NCBI GenBank assembly: GCA_005776945.1
Contig: SXOB01000011.1
Coordinates: forward strand, 1 to 64,000
Direction of reading: 5' to 3'
Origin: Pseudomonadota bacterium
GTDB lineage: Bacteria > Myxococcota_A > UBA796 > GCA-2862545
Length of the DNA stretch: 64,000 nt
Numbering within the stretch: the first letter of the stretch is position 1; each line of letters opens with the position of its first letter. The translations under genes were made by a program, and so were the position numbers. This document shows positions 8,564 to 16,395 of this stretch, piece by piece. A model generated the notes under the pieces. That model made no database searches. It worked only from the letters and a program-made list of their open reading frames with translations, and was not told the origin of the DNA.

Positions 8564-9151
8564 ATGCGAGTGTTGGTGAGTTTGGCCTTTGTGGCCTGTT
8601 CGAACGACGGGCCCACCATCCGGTCCGATGCCACCGACACGACCAACGAGCCGCCTGGACCGACCGATGGGCCGCCGGATGGAACGGACACGGACACGTT
8701 GCCGCCTCCCGGTGGTGGCACCGGCGACGCGTGGATCAACGAGTTCATGGCAAGCAACACCCTCACGCTCCAGGACGAGGGCGGGGCCTTCCCCGACTGG
8801 GTTGAAATCCACAACCCCGGCGCAGAGGCGCTCGATCTGACGGGCTGGACCTTTACCGACGACGCGGCGCTGATCGCGAAATGGGCCTTCGCTGCCGGCA
8901 CGGAGATTCCCGCTGGTGGCTACTTGGTGCTGTTCTGCGACGCCGACGTGGACCAAGGGCCCCTGCACACGAGCTTCCAACTGAATGCTGGCGGGGAGGA
9001 CCTGTTGCTCCTCGACCCCGCGGGCAACGTTGTCGATCAGATCTTGGCGTACGCCGAGCAGGCCTCCGACGTCTCCCTCTCCCGCATGCCGGATGGTGGA
9101 AGCGACTGGCTTCCCGATCCCACCCCGACGCCTGGCGCGTCCAACCTGTAG
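8564..9151 (+). CDS. lamin-tail-domain (LTD) lipoprotein
   Basis: This 195-aa protein starts at the ATG at 8564 after an AAGGTGACGAAG ribosome-binding region, with signal MRVLVSLAFVACSNDG (Cys12). A Thr/Pro/Gly/Asp linker spans about residues 17-55. An LTD follows: WINEFMASN, FPDWVEIHNPG, LTGWTFTDD, IPAGGYLVLFCD, ASDVSLSRMPDG. It parallels the LTD protein encoded at 6453-7145. It is the first gene of an operon with the VTC, DUF4956, HlyD and CotH genes. It is probably anchored in the outer membrane with the LTD displayed. Confidence 0.85.
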   Translation: MRVLVSLAFVACSNDGPTIRSDATDTTNEPPGPTDGPPDGTDTDTLPPPGGGTGDAWINEFMASNTLTLQDEGGAFPDWVEIHNPGAEALDLTGWTFTDDAALIAKWAFAAGTEIPAGGYLVLFCDADVDQGPLHTSFQLNAGGEDLLLLDPAGNVVDQILAYAEQASDVSLSRMPDGGSDWLPDPTPTPGASNL

Positions 9152-9164
9152 GAGGGGCGGCGCC

Positions 9165-9929
9165 ATGCCGCAGATGCTCGCCCGCTATGAGTTCAAGTAC
9201 CTCATCACAGAGGCACAGCGGAAGCGCATCCGCGAGGTGGCGAGGTCCTTCTGCATCCCTGACGCCTTCGGCGTGATGGGGACCTACTGGGTGAACAGCC
9301 TTTACACGGACACGACGGACTACCGCACAGCTCGTGAGACGCTGGCCGGCATCAAGAACCGATTCAAGTCGAGGATGCGGACGTACGGTTGGGGCGAGCA
9401 GGATCCCGTGTTCATGGAGCTAAAGCGCCGCGTGGGGACGAGCATCGTCAAAGGTCGGGCCCTCGTGTCTCGGCCGGTCGCACGCGCCATCGCGCTCTCG
9501 GGTACCCACGACCGTTTCGAGGCCCTCAAGGCCAGCCACCAGGAAGACCTGGAGGACTACCGCAACATGACCGACCGCCTGGACCTTCGTCCGACGGTCT
9601 GGGTCCGGTACCAGCGGGAGGCGTGGGTAAGCGCGTTCCCCGATGGCGCGCGCCTTACCTTCGACATGCACCTGCAGGCGCAGGAACCCCCCGTGCCGGA
9701 ACGGATCATGGAGCCGGCGCTTGATCGTTTCCAGATGGTCCATTGGGACGGTCCGCCCATGGTGCTGGAGCTTAAGTTCAACGGGGCCTTTCCGATGTGG
9801 ATGCACCGAATCGTGCACAGTCTCGGACTTCGGCGCATTTCCTTTCCCAAGTACGTACAGTGTGCCCAGTTGGTGCACGAGCAGCCCTGGGCTCGCCTCG
9901 AGCGTCCGTTGGCCGGAGTGCTTCTGTGA
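9165..9929 (+). CDS. VTC-domain protein (polyphosphate polymerase-like)
   Basis: This 254-aa protein is the SPX-less bacterial form of the vacuolar transporter chaperone catalytic domain, a triphosphate-tunnel-type fold. Charged strand motifs line the tunnel: ARYEFKYL at the start, KSRMRTYG, VFMELKRR, VRYQREAW, RLTFDMHL and MVLELKFNG. In yeast the domain makes polyphosphate from ATP (family knowledge); activity of this bacterial version is inferred. The ATG at 9165 follows GGAGGGG. It overlaps the DUF4956 gene by 4 bases (GTGA), an arrangement I know from other bacteria. Confidence 0.85.
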   Translation: MPQMLARYEFKYLITEAQRKRIREVARSFCIPDAFGVMGTYWVNSLYTDTTDYRTARETLAGIKNRFKSRMRTYGWGEQDPVFMELKRRVGTSIVKGRALVSRPVARAIALSGTHDRFEALKASHQEDLEDYRNMTDRLDLRPTVWVRYQREAWVSAFPDGARLTFDMHLQAQEPPVPERIMEPALDRFQMVHWDGPPMVLELKFNGAFPMWMHRIVHSLGLRRISFPKYVQCAQLVHEQPWARLERPLAGVLL

Positions 9930-10591
9930 TCGCTGCCTTGCCGCCGTCGACCGTGTCGGAGTTGCTGTTGCGGCTCCTCGTGTCGTGGTTGTGCGCTCAG
10001 GCCCTTGCAGTCATTTACGCGCGCAGCAGCGGAATCCTGTCGTACAGCCAGAACTTCGTCCAGTCGATCGTCATGTTGGCCCTGGTGGTGACGATCGTCA
10101 TGGGCGTCGTCGGCGACAGTCTTTCTCGGGCCTTTGGCCTCGCGGCCGCGCTTGCGATCGTGCGCTTCCGCACGCCGATCAAAGACACGCGGGACGCCAT
10201 CTTTTTGTTCGCCGCTGTGGCCATCGGCATGTCGACGGGGGTCGGCTCTCTCTCCACGGCCGTGATTGCAACGGTCGTCGTGGGTGGTAGTGCGGTGTGG
10301 GCGGATTGGACTGGCTTTGGTAGCCGGGTCTCCGCGGAGGGCATCCTGCGCTTTCGTATGGACGGTGGAGAGGCGGCGCGCGATCAGGTGCTCACTGTGA
10401 TCCGACGCCATTGTCGTAGCTTCCAGCTGACTGCGGCCCGCCAGACGGGCCCGGACGGTCCCGAGGAACTGGTGTACGACATTGATTTGAGCCACCCCGA
10501 GTCCGCGGACGCGTTGGTCCGTGAATTGTCGGGCACGAGCCTCGTCTCGGGCATCTCATTGCTGCCGCTCGCGCGGGTCGGGGAGTCCTGA
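9926..10591 (+). CDS. DUF4956 membrane protein
   Basis: This 221-aa protein starts with GTG inside the VTC stop (GTGA overlap). The first about 120 residues have four hydrophobic segments (LLLRLLVSWLCAQALAVIYA, the VMLALVV region, the AFGLAAALAIV region, and AIFLFAAVAIGM to VVVGG). They enclose the family motif VRFRTPIKDTRDAIFLF. The C-terminal about 80 residues form a soluble alpha/beta domain (DQVLTVIRRHC to LVSGISLLPL). DUF4956 proteins almost always accompany VTC-domain genes and may channel or regulate the product across the inner membrane (inference). Confidence 0.88.
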   Translation: MIAALPPSTVSELLLRLLVSWLCAQALAVIYARSSGILSYSQNFVQSIVMLALVVTIVMGVVGDSLSRAFGLAAALAIVRFRTPIKDTRDAIFLFAAVAIGMSTGVGSLSTAVIATVVVGGSAVWADWTGFGSRVSAEGILRFRMDGGEAARDQVLTVIRRHCRSFQLTAARQTGPDGPEELVYDIDLSHPESADALVRELSGTSLVSGISLLPLARVGES

Positions 10592-10592
10592 G

Positions 10593-11600
10593 ATGGATGT
10601 CAAAGGTCGCAAGCGGCTGGCCGGTGTCGCGTGGGTGGGTGGAGCCCTCCTCGCTCTGGGCTGGTCCGCTCTCGACGTCGGGCCCGTCCAGGCGCGCGGG
10701 GTGGGGTTCGCTCCGCGATTGGTGATCTCCGCGGACGAGGTCGGCCGGCTCGCCCGGGTCGAGGTCGCGCTTCACGACGAGGTGCGCGCCGGCATGGTCG
10801 TCGCTCGGCTCGATTCCAGCTCGCTGGTCGCCGAACGCGAAGTTCTCAACGCGGAACTTCTGATGGAGCAGGAAGCTCAGGCCCTTGCAGTGGCCGGTGA
10901 GGCGCGCCGGATGGCGGAGGGCGTCGAGGGTGCGCTCCTTGACCGGGCGCGGGTCTCTGCGGCACTACAAGAAGACCGCGCGTCGCGGGTCGCGTTGATG
11001 CGCGATTTGGAGACGGAACGCGGCTTGGCGGCCCGCGGGGCGACGAGCGCCCAGGCCGTGCGGGACCTTGAGCGCGACCTCGCTGTGCTCGATGCTGGAA
11101 TCGCCGCGCGGGAGCAGCTGCTCACGATGGCGAGCCAGGCGGCCGACGCAGCCCTGGGTGGTCGCGAGGTGAATCCGCGCGAAAACGCTTGGGCGATCGT
11201 CGCGGCTTCGCGTCGGCTCGAGGCCGTGGAGCAACGCATCGCGAAGATGGACCTCAAGGCGGGGATCGACGGCCAGGTGACGTGGATCTACGCCGCACCG
11301 GGCGAAGTTGTCAGCCCAGGTACGCCCATCATGGAGGTCACCTACACAGGGACCTCCGAGGTGGTCGCGTGGGTCTCGGCCGGCGACGCGGCGGGCCTGG
11401 AAGCTGGCGAGGGCGCCACGGTCACGCGCGACAGCGGGCAGACGTTGTCTGGCCGACTCCAAAGCGTGGGCAGTGGACCTCGCGAGTTGCCCGTGGCGCT
11501 GTGGGCCGACCCAGGTTGGCCCGAGTACGGCGTTCCGGTACGCATCCAATTGGACGACGGCGAGGTGGCCCCGGACGAGGCCCTGACGGTGCGGCTATGA
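10593..11600 (+). CDS. HlyD/RND-type periplasmic adaptor-like protein
   Basis: This 335-aa protein has an uncleaved N-terminal signal-anchor (AGVAWVGGALLALGWSAL, residues 10-27). A split barrel-sandwich (lipoyl-like) domain flanks a long alpha-hairpin (about residues 75-225, rich in Ala, Glu, Arg and Leu). A beta-barrel segment follows, including IDGQVTWIYAAPGEVVSPGT. This is the membrane-fusion-protein design, normally linking an inner-membrane pump to an outer-membrane channel. No pump gene is adjacent, so it may work with the DUF4956 protein. It starts 2 bases after the DUF4956 stop and overlaps the CotH start by ATGA. Confidence 0.82.
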   Translation: MDVKGRKRLAGVAWVGGALLALGWSALDVGPVQARGVGFAPRLVISADEVGRLARVEVALHDEVRAGMVVARLDSSSLVAEREVLNAELLMEQEAQALAVAGEARRMAEGVEGALLDRARVSAALQEDRASRVALMRDLETERGLAARGATSAQAVRDLERDLAVLDAGIAAREQLLTMASQAADAALGGREVNPRENAWAIVAASRRLEAVEQRIAKMDLKAGIDGQVTWIYAAPGEVVSPGTPIMEVTYTGTSEVVAWVSAGDAAGLEAGEGATVTRDSGQTLSGRLQSVGSGPRELPVALWADPGWPEYGVPVRIQLDDGEVAPDEALTVRL

Positions 11601-12877
11601 TCGGCGTCGTCGTACTCGCGTGCGCGGCGGGGGGTAGGCTGTCCGTCACGGGAATGTCGTCCAGCACGACCTCGACGCCGACGGACCTACCTTCGGCGCC
11701 GCCTACGACGCCGACCATCCCGCACGTGCTCCCCGTGGGGCCAGGCGACGTGGTGTGGGAGACGCTCGACGGGGCGGAGACTGAGGAGATCGGCGTCGAT
11801 GGACATCCCGACGATGTCTGGAACGACTTTCTCTTCGACGACGACCTTGAGATCTACGACGTCGGCTTGTCCGCAGACGCGATTGCGTCGCTGATGGCGG
11901 CCCCCTACGAATGGGTGAGCGCGAGCCTGGACTTCGAGGGCATTCACTACGAGCCTGTCGGCGTCCGCTGCAAGGGCGAGAACTCCTTCTTGCCGATCAC
12001 GCAGAAGTGTTCGTTGAAGTTCGACTTCGATCGCTTTGCCGAGCTCGATTTCTTCGGGCTCGAAGAGCTGACGCTGAACAACATGTCGAACGACTCGTCG
12101 ATGATGCACGAGCGCGTCGCGTACAGGATGTTCCGGGAGGCGGGCGTTCCAGCGGCCCGCGCGAGCCACGCACAGGTTTGGTTCAATCACGTCCCGTGGG
12201 GCCTGTACGCGGTGGTTGAGACCGTCCACATCAACATGGCCGAGCGGTGGTTCGACGACACCACGGGCTCCATGTACGAGGTCCACGATGTGGATTTCTT
12301 CGATGTCTACGTCCCGCTGTTCAGCCACGAGTTTGGGCCCGACGACAGAACGGCCATCCAGGGGACCGCGGATGTCCTGGAGTTGCTCAACGGCGACGAG
12401 GCCATCGCCGCGCTCGAGCCGTATATGAACCACAGTTCGTTCCTAGATTACTGGGCGGTCACCGCGATCGTCGGCCAGTACGACAGCTACCCCTACGGGT
12501 ACCCGGGCGACGACACGCACGTCTACGACGACCCCATCGGCGGCAACCTCGTCTGGTTGCCCCACGGCGTGGATGAGACCTTCTACGACGAGTACCGATC
12601 GCCGCTCGTCGTCAACGGCGAAGTGGCCAAAGTGTGTCTCGAGTCGGCGGCCTGTACGGAGGACTTGATCTCTCGGATGTGGGTGGCCCAGGAGCTCAGC
12701 GAGGAGATCGACCTCCTGGCCTACGCCGAGTTCGTGAAGGCGCAGATCGAGGAGCTTGTCGATCTGGACACCCACAAGCCGTACGACAGCGCGTCCGTCT
12801 ACGCCGAGCAGGACGAGATGTTGAAGTTCATCTCGAAGCGAGCCGTCGATCTCGAAGGGACGATCGGCCCGCCCTGA
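11597..12877 (+). CDS. CotH-family protein kinase-like lipoprotein
   Basis: This 426-aa protein starts at an ATG overlapping the upstream TGA, with the short signal MIGVVVLACAAGG (Cys9) and a Ser/Thr/Pro linker to about residue 45. CotH domain marks include KCSLKFDFDRF, ELTLNNMSND, MHERVAYRMFREAG, PWGLYAVVE and LVWLPHGVDETF. At the active-site position the usual DxDN-F reads HGVDETF, so its catalytic competence is less certain than for the protein at 7142-8389. The last 50 bases overlap the convergent gene at 12828. It may modify a partner of the VTC/DUF4956 module (inference). Confidence 0.85.
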   Translation: MIGVVVLACAAGGRLSVTGMSSSTTSTPTDLPSAPPTTPTIPHVLPVGPGDVVWETLDGAETEEIGVDGHPDDVWNDFLFDDDLEIYDVGLSADAIASLMAAPYEWVSASLDFEGIHYEPVGVRCKGENSFLPITQKCSLKFDFDRFAELDFFGLEELTLNNMSNDSSMMHERVAYRMFREAGVPAARASHAQVWFNHVPWGLYAVVETVHINMAERWFDDTTGSMYEVHDVDFFDVYVPLFSHEFGPDDRTAIQGTADVLELLNGDEAIAALEPYMNHSSFLDYWAVTAIVGQYDSYPYGYPGDDTHVYDDPIGGNLVWLPHGVDETFYDEYRSPLVVNGEVAKVCLESAACTEDLISRMWVAQELSEEIDLLAYAEFVKAQIEELVDLDTHKPYDSASVYAEQDEMLKFISKRAVDLEGTIGPP

Positions 12878-13817
12878 CGCCAATCGCGGACAGGAGCAAG
12901 GCCAGGAGGCCGCCACCATCGGCTCTGCCGTCGCCACAACAACCGGCAGGACCCGTCTGGGGAAAGGTGCACTGGCCAACGGCAGGGGTGGGGTTCACGC
13001 AGCGGATGCGGGCGACAGGCATGGGGTCGCCTTCCGAGGTGAGCACGATGTCGCCGGAATCGGGATCGAAGGCGACGGCCTCGCCGTCCAGCAGCTCGGT
13101 GCTTGAAAGGGCGGTGGGGGCGTCAATCCAGTGCGCCTCGGGGTCGTCGGGGTCGGTGACCCAGCCGTAGACCTGCGTCGCCGTCCGCAGAACGACGCGC
13201 TCGCCGTCGGCGTCCCAGTCTGCGCCGGTCACACCGTCGCCCTCGAGGTCGAGGGTCGCCACGAGAACGAGCGTCGTGGGAGCCTCGTCGGACGGGGCCG
13301 GCCAACGGTACACGCGTGCTTGCGCGTACTCCTTCGTCACGACGTAGACGTCGCCGGAGCAGGGGTGCACAAGGAGGGCCTCGGCGTCGACGGGACCATC
13401 GGGCCAAACTCCCGTCCACGCGGCCATCGGGGAGACGGGGTCGGCGTCTTCGACAGGTTCGCGCAGGATGGACAGGCCGATGCCGTCCCGTTCCAGGTCG
13501 TTGTCGCCGATGTCGGCCACCCAGAGGCAGCGGCCCTCGTCGGGGCACGGCGCATCGGCCACATCTTCGGCGTCGAAGGGGTCGAAGTTCTTGTAGGCGT
13601 GGCGTTCGAGGAGGTCGCCGTCGAGCGTGAAAGCGAGGAGTTCGGTGGCGGTTCCGTGGTCGCCATGGGTGTACCACACGCCGGGGCGCTCGTGTGCAGG
13701 GGCGAGACCGCTGCTTTCCGCGGTGGCGTCGGCCACTTCAGCCTCGATTTCCGTGGGGGCCCATCCGCCACAAACGGTCGCGTGGGCGAAAGACGGCAAC
13801 CACCACAACATCGTCAT
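12828..13817 (-). CDS. secreted propeller-like protein with MYXO-CTERM-like tail
   Basis: This 329-aa protein starts MTMLWWLPSFAHATVCG, giving a short Sec signal cleaved near AHA. The body resembles a beta-propeller: SSGLAPAHERPGVWYTHGDHG, WVADIGDNDLERDG, LLVHPCSGDVYVVTKE, LLDGEAVAFDPDSGDIVLTSEG. The C-terminus has a Cys pair (AGCCGDG), then a hydrophobic run GGGLLALLLSAIGV, then Arg residues. That is the layout of MYXO-CTERM sorting tails, which are processed for surface attachment in myxobacteria (family knowledge). Its 3' end overlaps the convergent CotH gene by 50 bases. Ligand and activity are unknown. Confidence 0.75.
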   Translation of the reverse strand: MTMLWWLPSFAHATVCGGWAPTEIEAEVADATAESSGLAPAHERPGVWYTHGDHGTATELLAFTLDGDLLERHAYKNFDPFDAEDVADAPCPDEGRCLWVADIGDNDLERDGIGLSILREPVEDADPVSPMAAWTGVWPDGPVDAEALLVHPCSGDVYVVTKEYAQARVYRWPAPSDEAPTTLVLVATLDLEGDGVTGADWDADGERVVLRTATQVYGWVTDPDDPEAHWIDAPTALSSTELLDGEAVAFDPDSGDIVLTSEGDPMPVARIRCVNPTPAVGQCTFPQTGPAGCCGDGRADGGGLLALLLSAIGVRAGRSSLRDRRLASR

Positions 13818-13824
13818 GCCTTTA

Positions 13825-13863
13825 ACGAAAAAGCCCCGCCCGGCAGGTGCCGGACGGGGCTCG
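13825..13863 (-). terminator. Rho-independent terminator
   Basis: On the minus strand, downstream of the lipoprotein gene that ends at 13885, lies a strong GC stem: AGCCCCG(T)CCGGC, loop ACCT, GCCGG(G)CGGGGCT. A TTTTTCGTT tract follows at about 13824-13831. This is the clearest intrinsic terminator in the window. It isolates the lipoprotein gene from the MYXO-CTERM-like gene downstream. Confidence 0.85.
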
Positions 13864-13884
13864 TTTGGGCCAGGGGCCCTCGGA

Positions 13885-14469
13885 TCAAAACAAGTTGGCG
13901 TCCGTGCAGCCCGCGAGCTCGTATGGCGACGTCGGGTCGCCATTGAGGTTCGGACGGTTCGAGCCGTCGATGACGCCGGCGACGTCTTCGCCCCAGACCC
14001 AGCAATCGGCCAGAGCACCGGCCTCGTCGTAGACGCGGACGGAGAAGGTCATCGTGGGGTCCACGTCGTGGACGCCGCAAGCGAACAGCGTGCTGACGTC
14101 CATCTCGGGACTGGCCGCGCCCGAAGCGAGCGAGCGCTGCTGGACTTCCCAGTACTTCAGCGGGTCGAAGTCGATCGCCGGAAGCGTGTGCTCATCGTTC
14201 CAGCCAGGGCTGGAGCCGGTTTCCCAGGCGTTGCCAAGGTTCGAGATGCCGTCGGTCCAACCCTCGGTTGTGCTGTCCCAGTTCCAGGTGGTGCCGTCGC
14301 ACGAGACGTTGACGCTCGTGATCGTCGTCGGACCCGTGAAGGTCGTCGCGCCCGGATCGGTGGTGGTGGTGGTGGGGGCGGTGGTGGTGGTGGTGGAATC
14401 GCCGGTGGACGTGGTGCCGGAATCGCCACAGGCGATCAGGGCCAACATAGGGAACGTGTACTTGAGCAT
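13885..14469 (-). CDS. lipoprotein of unknown function, Thr-rich linker
   Basis: This 194-aa protein starts at an ATG with an excellent AGGAGGAGATCTC ribosome binding site. Its signal is MLKYTFPMLALIACGDSG (Cys14). A Ser/Thr-rich linker spans about residues 18-50, followed by a compact domain of about 140 residues rich in Trp, Asp and Gly with several Cys (VNVSCDG, TLFACGVHD, DCWVWGED, ELAGCTD). I recognise no family. Strong ribosome binding and its own terminator suggest a separately and well expressed surface lipoprotein. The 118 bases upstream separate it from the divergent peptidase gene. Confidence 0.75.
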   Translation of the reverse strand: MLKYTFPMLALIACGDSGTTSTGDSTTTTTAPTTTTTDPGATTFTGPTTITSVNVSCDGTTWNWDSTTEGWTDGISNLGNAWETGSSPGWNDEHTLPAIDFDPLKYWEVQQRSLASGAASPEMDVSTLFACGVHDVDPTMTFSVRVYDEAGALADCWVWGEDVAGVIDGSNRPNLNGDPTSPYELAGCTDANLF

Positions 14470-14587
14470 GAGATCTCCTCCTCAGCGGTCGGGTCATAAC
14501 GGGGATGGGCGGCGCATGCACAAGTCGGGGGCGGCGACAGGCCGACTTGCGGCGGGACGTTAGCGACTCGACGCTGGAGAGAAGCCC

Positions 14588-16372
14588 ATGTGGGCGTTGC
14601 TCGTGGCGTGCGCCAAGGTCGCGCCGTTGCCTGGGATGACAGCGGACGACGTCGCCGCTGGCGTGCACGACCCCGCGCTGGCCAGCCTGATTCGGGAGTC
14701 GTGGGAGCTGGGCTTGGACGAGGACCCCGTCCGAGGGACCGCGCTTGGCGACCATCGTCGAGATGCGCGATGGCCAGATCCGTCGTCGGAGGCGCAAGCG
14801 GACGGTGCTCAGCGGCGGGAGAACCTCCTCGTCCGCTTGAGCGCGCTGTCCTTGGCCGAAGGTCGGGACCGCGAGACGGCCGCGCTGCTCTCCAGTTCGC
14901 TTCTCGCGGCGGTCGAGCGGGGGATCTGCCGGTCCGAAACTTGGGTCGTTGGCGTGCGCTTCCATCCGGGCAACGCGCTTTCGGACCTCGCCACCGCCCA
15001 TCCGATGGTGGAAGGCCAAGGCGCCAAGGACCTCGCAGTGCGCATCCGGGCCTTTCCGTCCTACGTCGACGCGATCGTCGCTGGCTGGCGGCGGGGCCTC
15101 GCCGAAGGGCGCGTCGCGAGTCGAACGGGCATTGAGCGCGCCGCGAGCCAGTTGGACGGTGTCGTGTCATCGGAGGTTGGAACCTGGGAATTGGGCGCCG
15201 CGATCCAGAGCGCTCCCGAGCTGTCGGACGCGACGCGGACAGCCTTGCTCACCGAACTCGACGGTCCCGTTCGCGCGGCGCTTGGGCGGGCGGCGGCGAC
15301 CCTGCGCAACGAGCTGATGCCGGCCGGGCGAGTCGGTCGAGAGGAGGGGGTCGGTTCTTTGCCGGACGGCGCCGACTGCTATGCGGCCAACGTTCGTACC
15401 CACACGACGCTCAATGGGACACCCGCCGAGATCCATGCCTTGGGGCTGACGGAGTTGGCCGCCATTCACGCAGAAATGCGGCAGATCGGTGCACGCGCGT
15501 TCGGAACCGACGACCTCGCGGAGATCTTGCACCGGTTGCGGACGGATCTGACACTTCGGTTCACCGACGAGGCCGACGTTGAGCGGGAGGCCGTCCGAGC
15601 GGTGGCCGCGGCGGAGACGGCGCTACGCCCGTACTTTCACACCTGGCCGGCGACGCCGGTTCGCGTGGAGCGCGTTCCCGCCCACGATGCACCCTGGTCG
15701 ACGATCGCCTGGTACCGTCAGCCCGTCCCTGGGCCGGACGCCGTGGGCGCCTACGTCGTCAACACCTCGGCGCCCGAGACCCGCGCCCGGTACGAGGCCG
15801 CTGCGCTTGCCTTCCATGAGGCCGTCCCCGGCCATCACACCCAGATCGCCTGGGCCCAAGAACTGGGCGCGATGCCGGCTTTCCGCCGCCACGACTACGT
15901 GTCTGCGTTCGCCGAAGGGTGGGCCTTGTACGCGGAGCGCCTGGCGGCGGAGGCGGGGCTCATGCGCGACGACCTCGATCGCCTTGGGGTCGCGTCCTTC
16001 GACGCGTGGCGTGCGAGCAGGCTCGTCGTCGACACCGGCCTCCACTCGATGGGCTGGACCCGTGAGGAGGCCGTCGCGTTCATGTTGGACAACACTGCGC
16101 TGGCCGAGGCCAACGTCGTCAACGAGGTCGACCGCTACGTGAGCTGGCCGGGACAGGCGCTCGGGTACAAGGTCGGCCAGGTCGAGTTGCGCACCCTCCG
16201 CGCGGAGGCAGAGGCGACCCTTGGCGCGCGATTCGACATCCGCGATTTCCACGACGTCGTGCTCGGGGGCGGGGCTGTGACGTTGCCGGTGTTGCGGGAA
16301 CGGGTGTCGACCTGGGTCGCGGCGGGCGGCGGCCGATGGTCGGACGTGGCGAGGGCCGCGCCGACGTTGTAG
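14588..16372 (+). CDS. DUF885-family zinc peptidase-like lipoprotein
   Basis: This 594-aa protein starts MWALLVACAKVAP (lipobox Cys8) after a GGAGAGAAG ribosome binding site. It is full length for DUF885. The metal-binding motif HEAVPGHH (HExxxHH type) lies near residue 416. GWALYAERLAAEAG near residue 443 supplies the family's next conserved Glu, and a conserved AYVVNTS region precedes them. Members are helical metallopeptidases related to M32-type enzymes (family knowledge). The substrate is unknown; a role at the cell surface follows from the lipobox. sucA begins 23 bases after its stop, so the two may be co-transcribed by chance of order. Confidence 0.87.
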   Translation: MWALLVACAKVAPLPGMTADDVAAGVHDPALASLIRESWELGLDEDPVRGTALGDHRRDARWPDPSSEAQADGAQRRENLLVRLSALSLAEGRDRETAALLSSSLLAAVERGICRSETWVVGVRFHPGNALSDLATAHPMVEGQGAKDLAVRIRAFPSYVDAIVAGWRRGLAEGRVASRTGIERAASQLDGVVSSEVGTWELGAAIQSAPELSDATRTALLTELDGPVRAALGRAAATLRNELMPAGRVGREEGVGSLPDGADCYAANVRTHTTLNGTPAEIHALGLTELAAIHAEMRQIGARAFGTDDLAEILHRLRTDLTLRFTDEADVEREAVRAVAAAETALRPYFHTWPATPVRVERVPAHDAPWSTIAWYRQPVPGPDAVGAYVVNTSAPETRARYEAAALAFHEAVPGHHTQIAWAQELGAMPAFRRHDYVSAFAEGWALYAERLAAEAGLMRDDLDRLGVASFDAWRASRLVVDTGLHSMGWTREEAVAFMLDNTALAEANVVNEVDRYVSWPGQALGYKVGQVELRTLRAEAEATLGARFDIRDFHDVVLGGGAVTLPVLRERVSTWVAAGGGRWSDVARAAPTL

Positions 16373-16395
16373 TTTGCCCGCCCGAGGAAGGTCCG

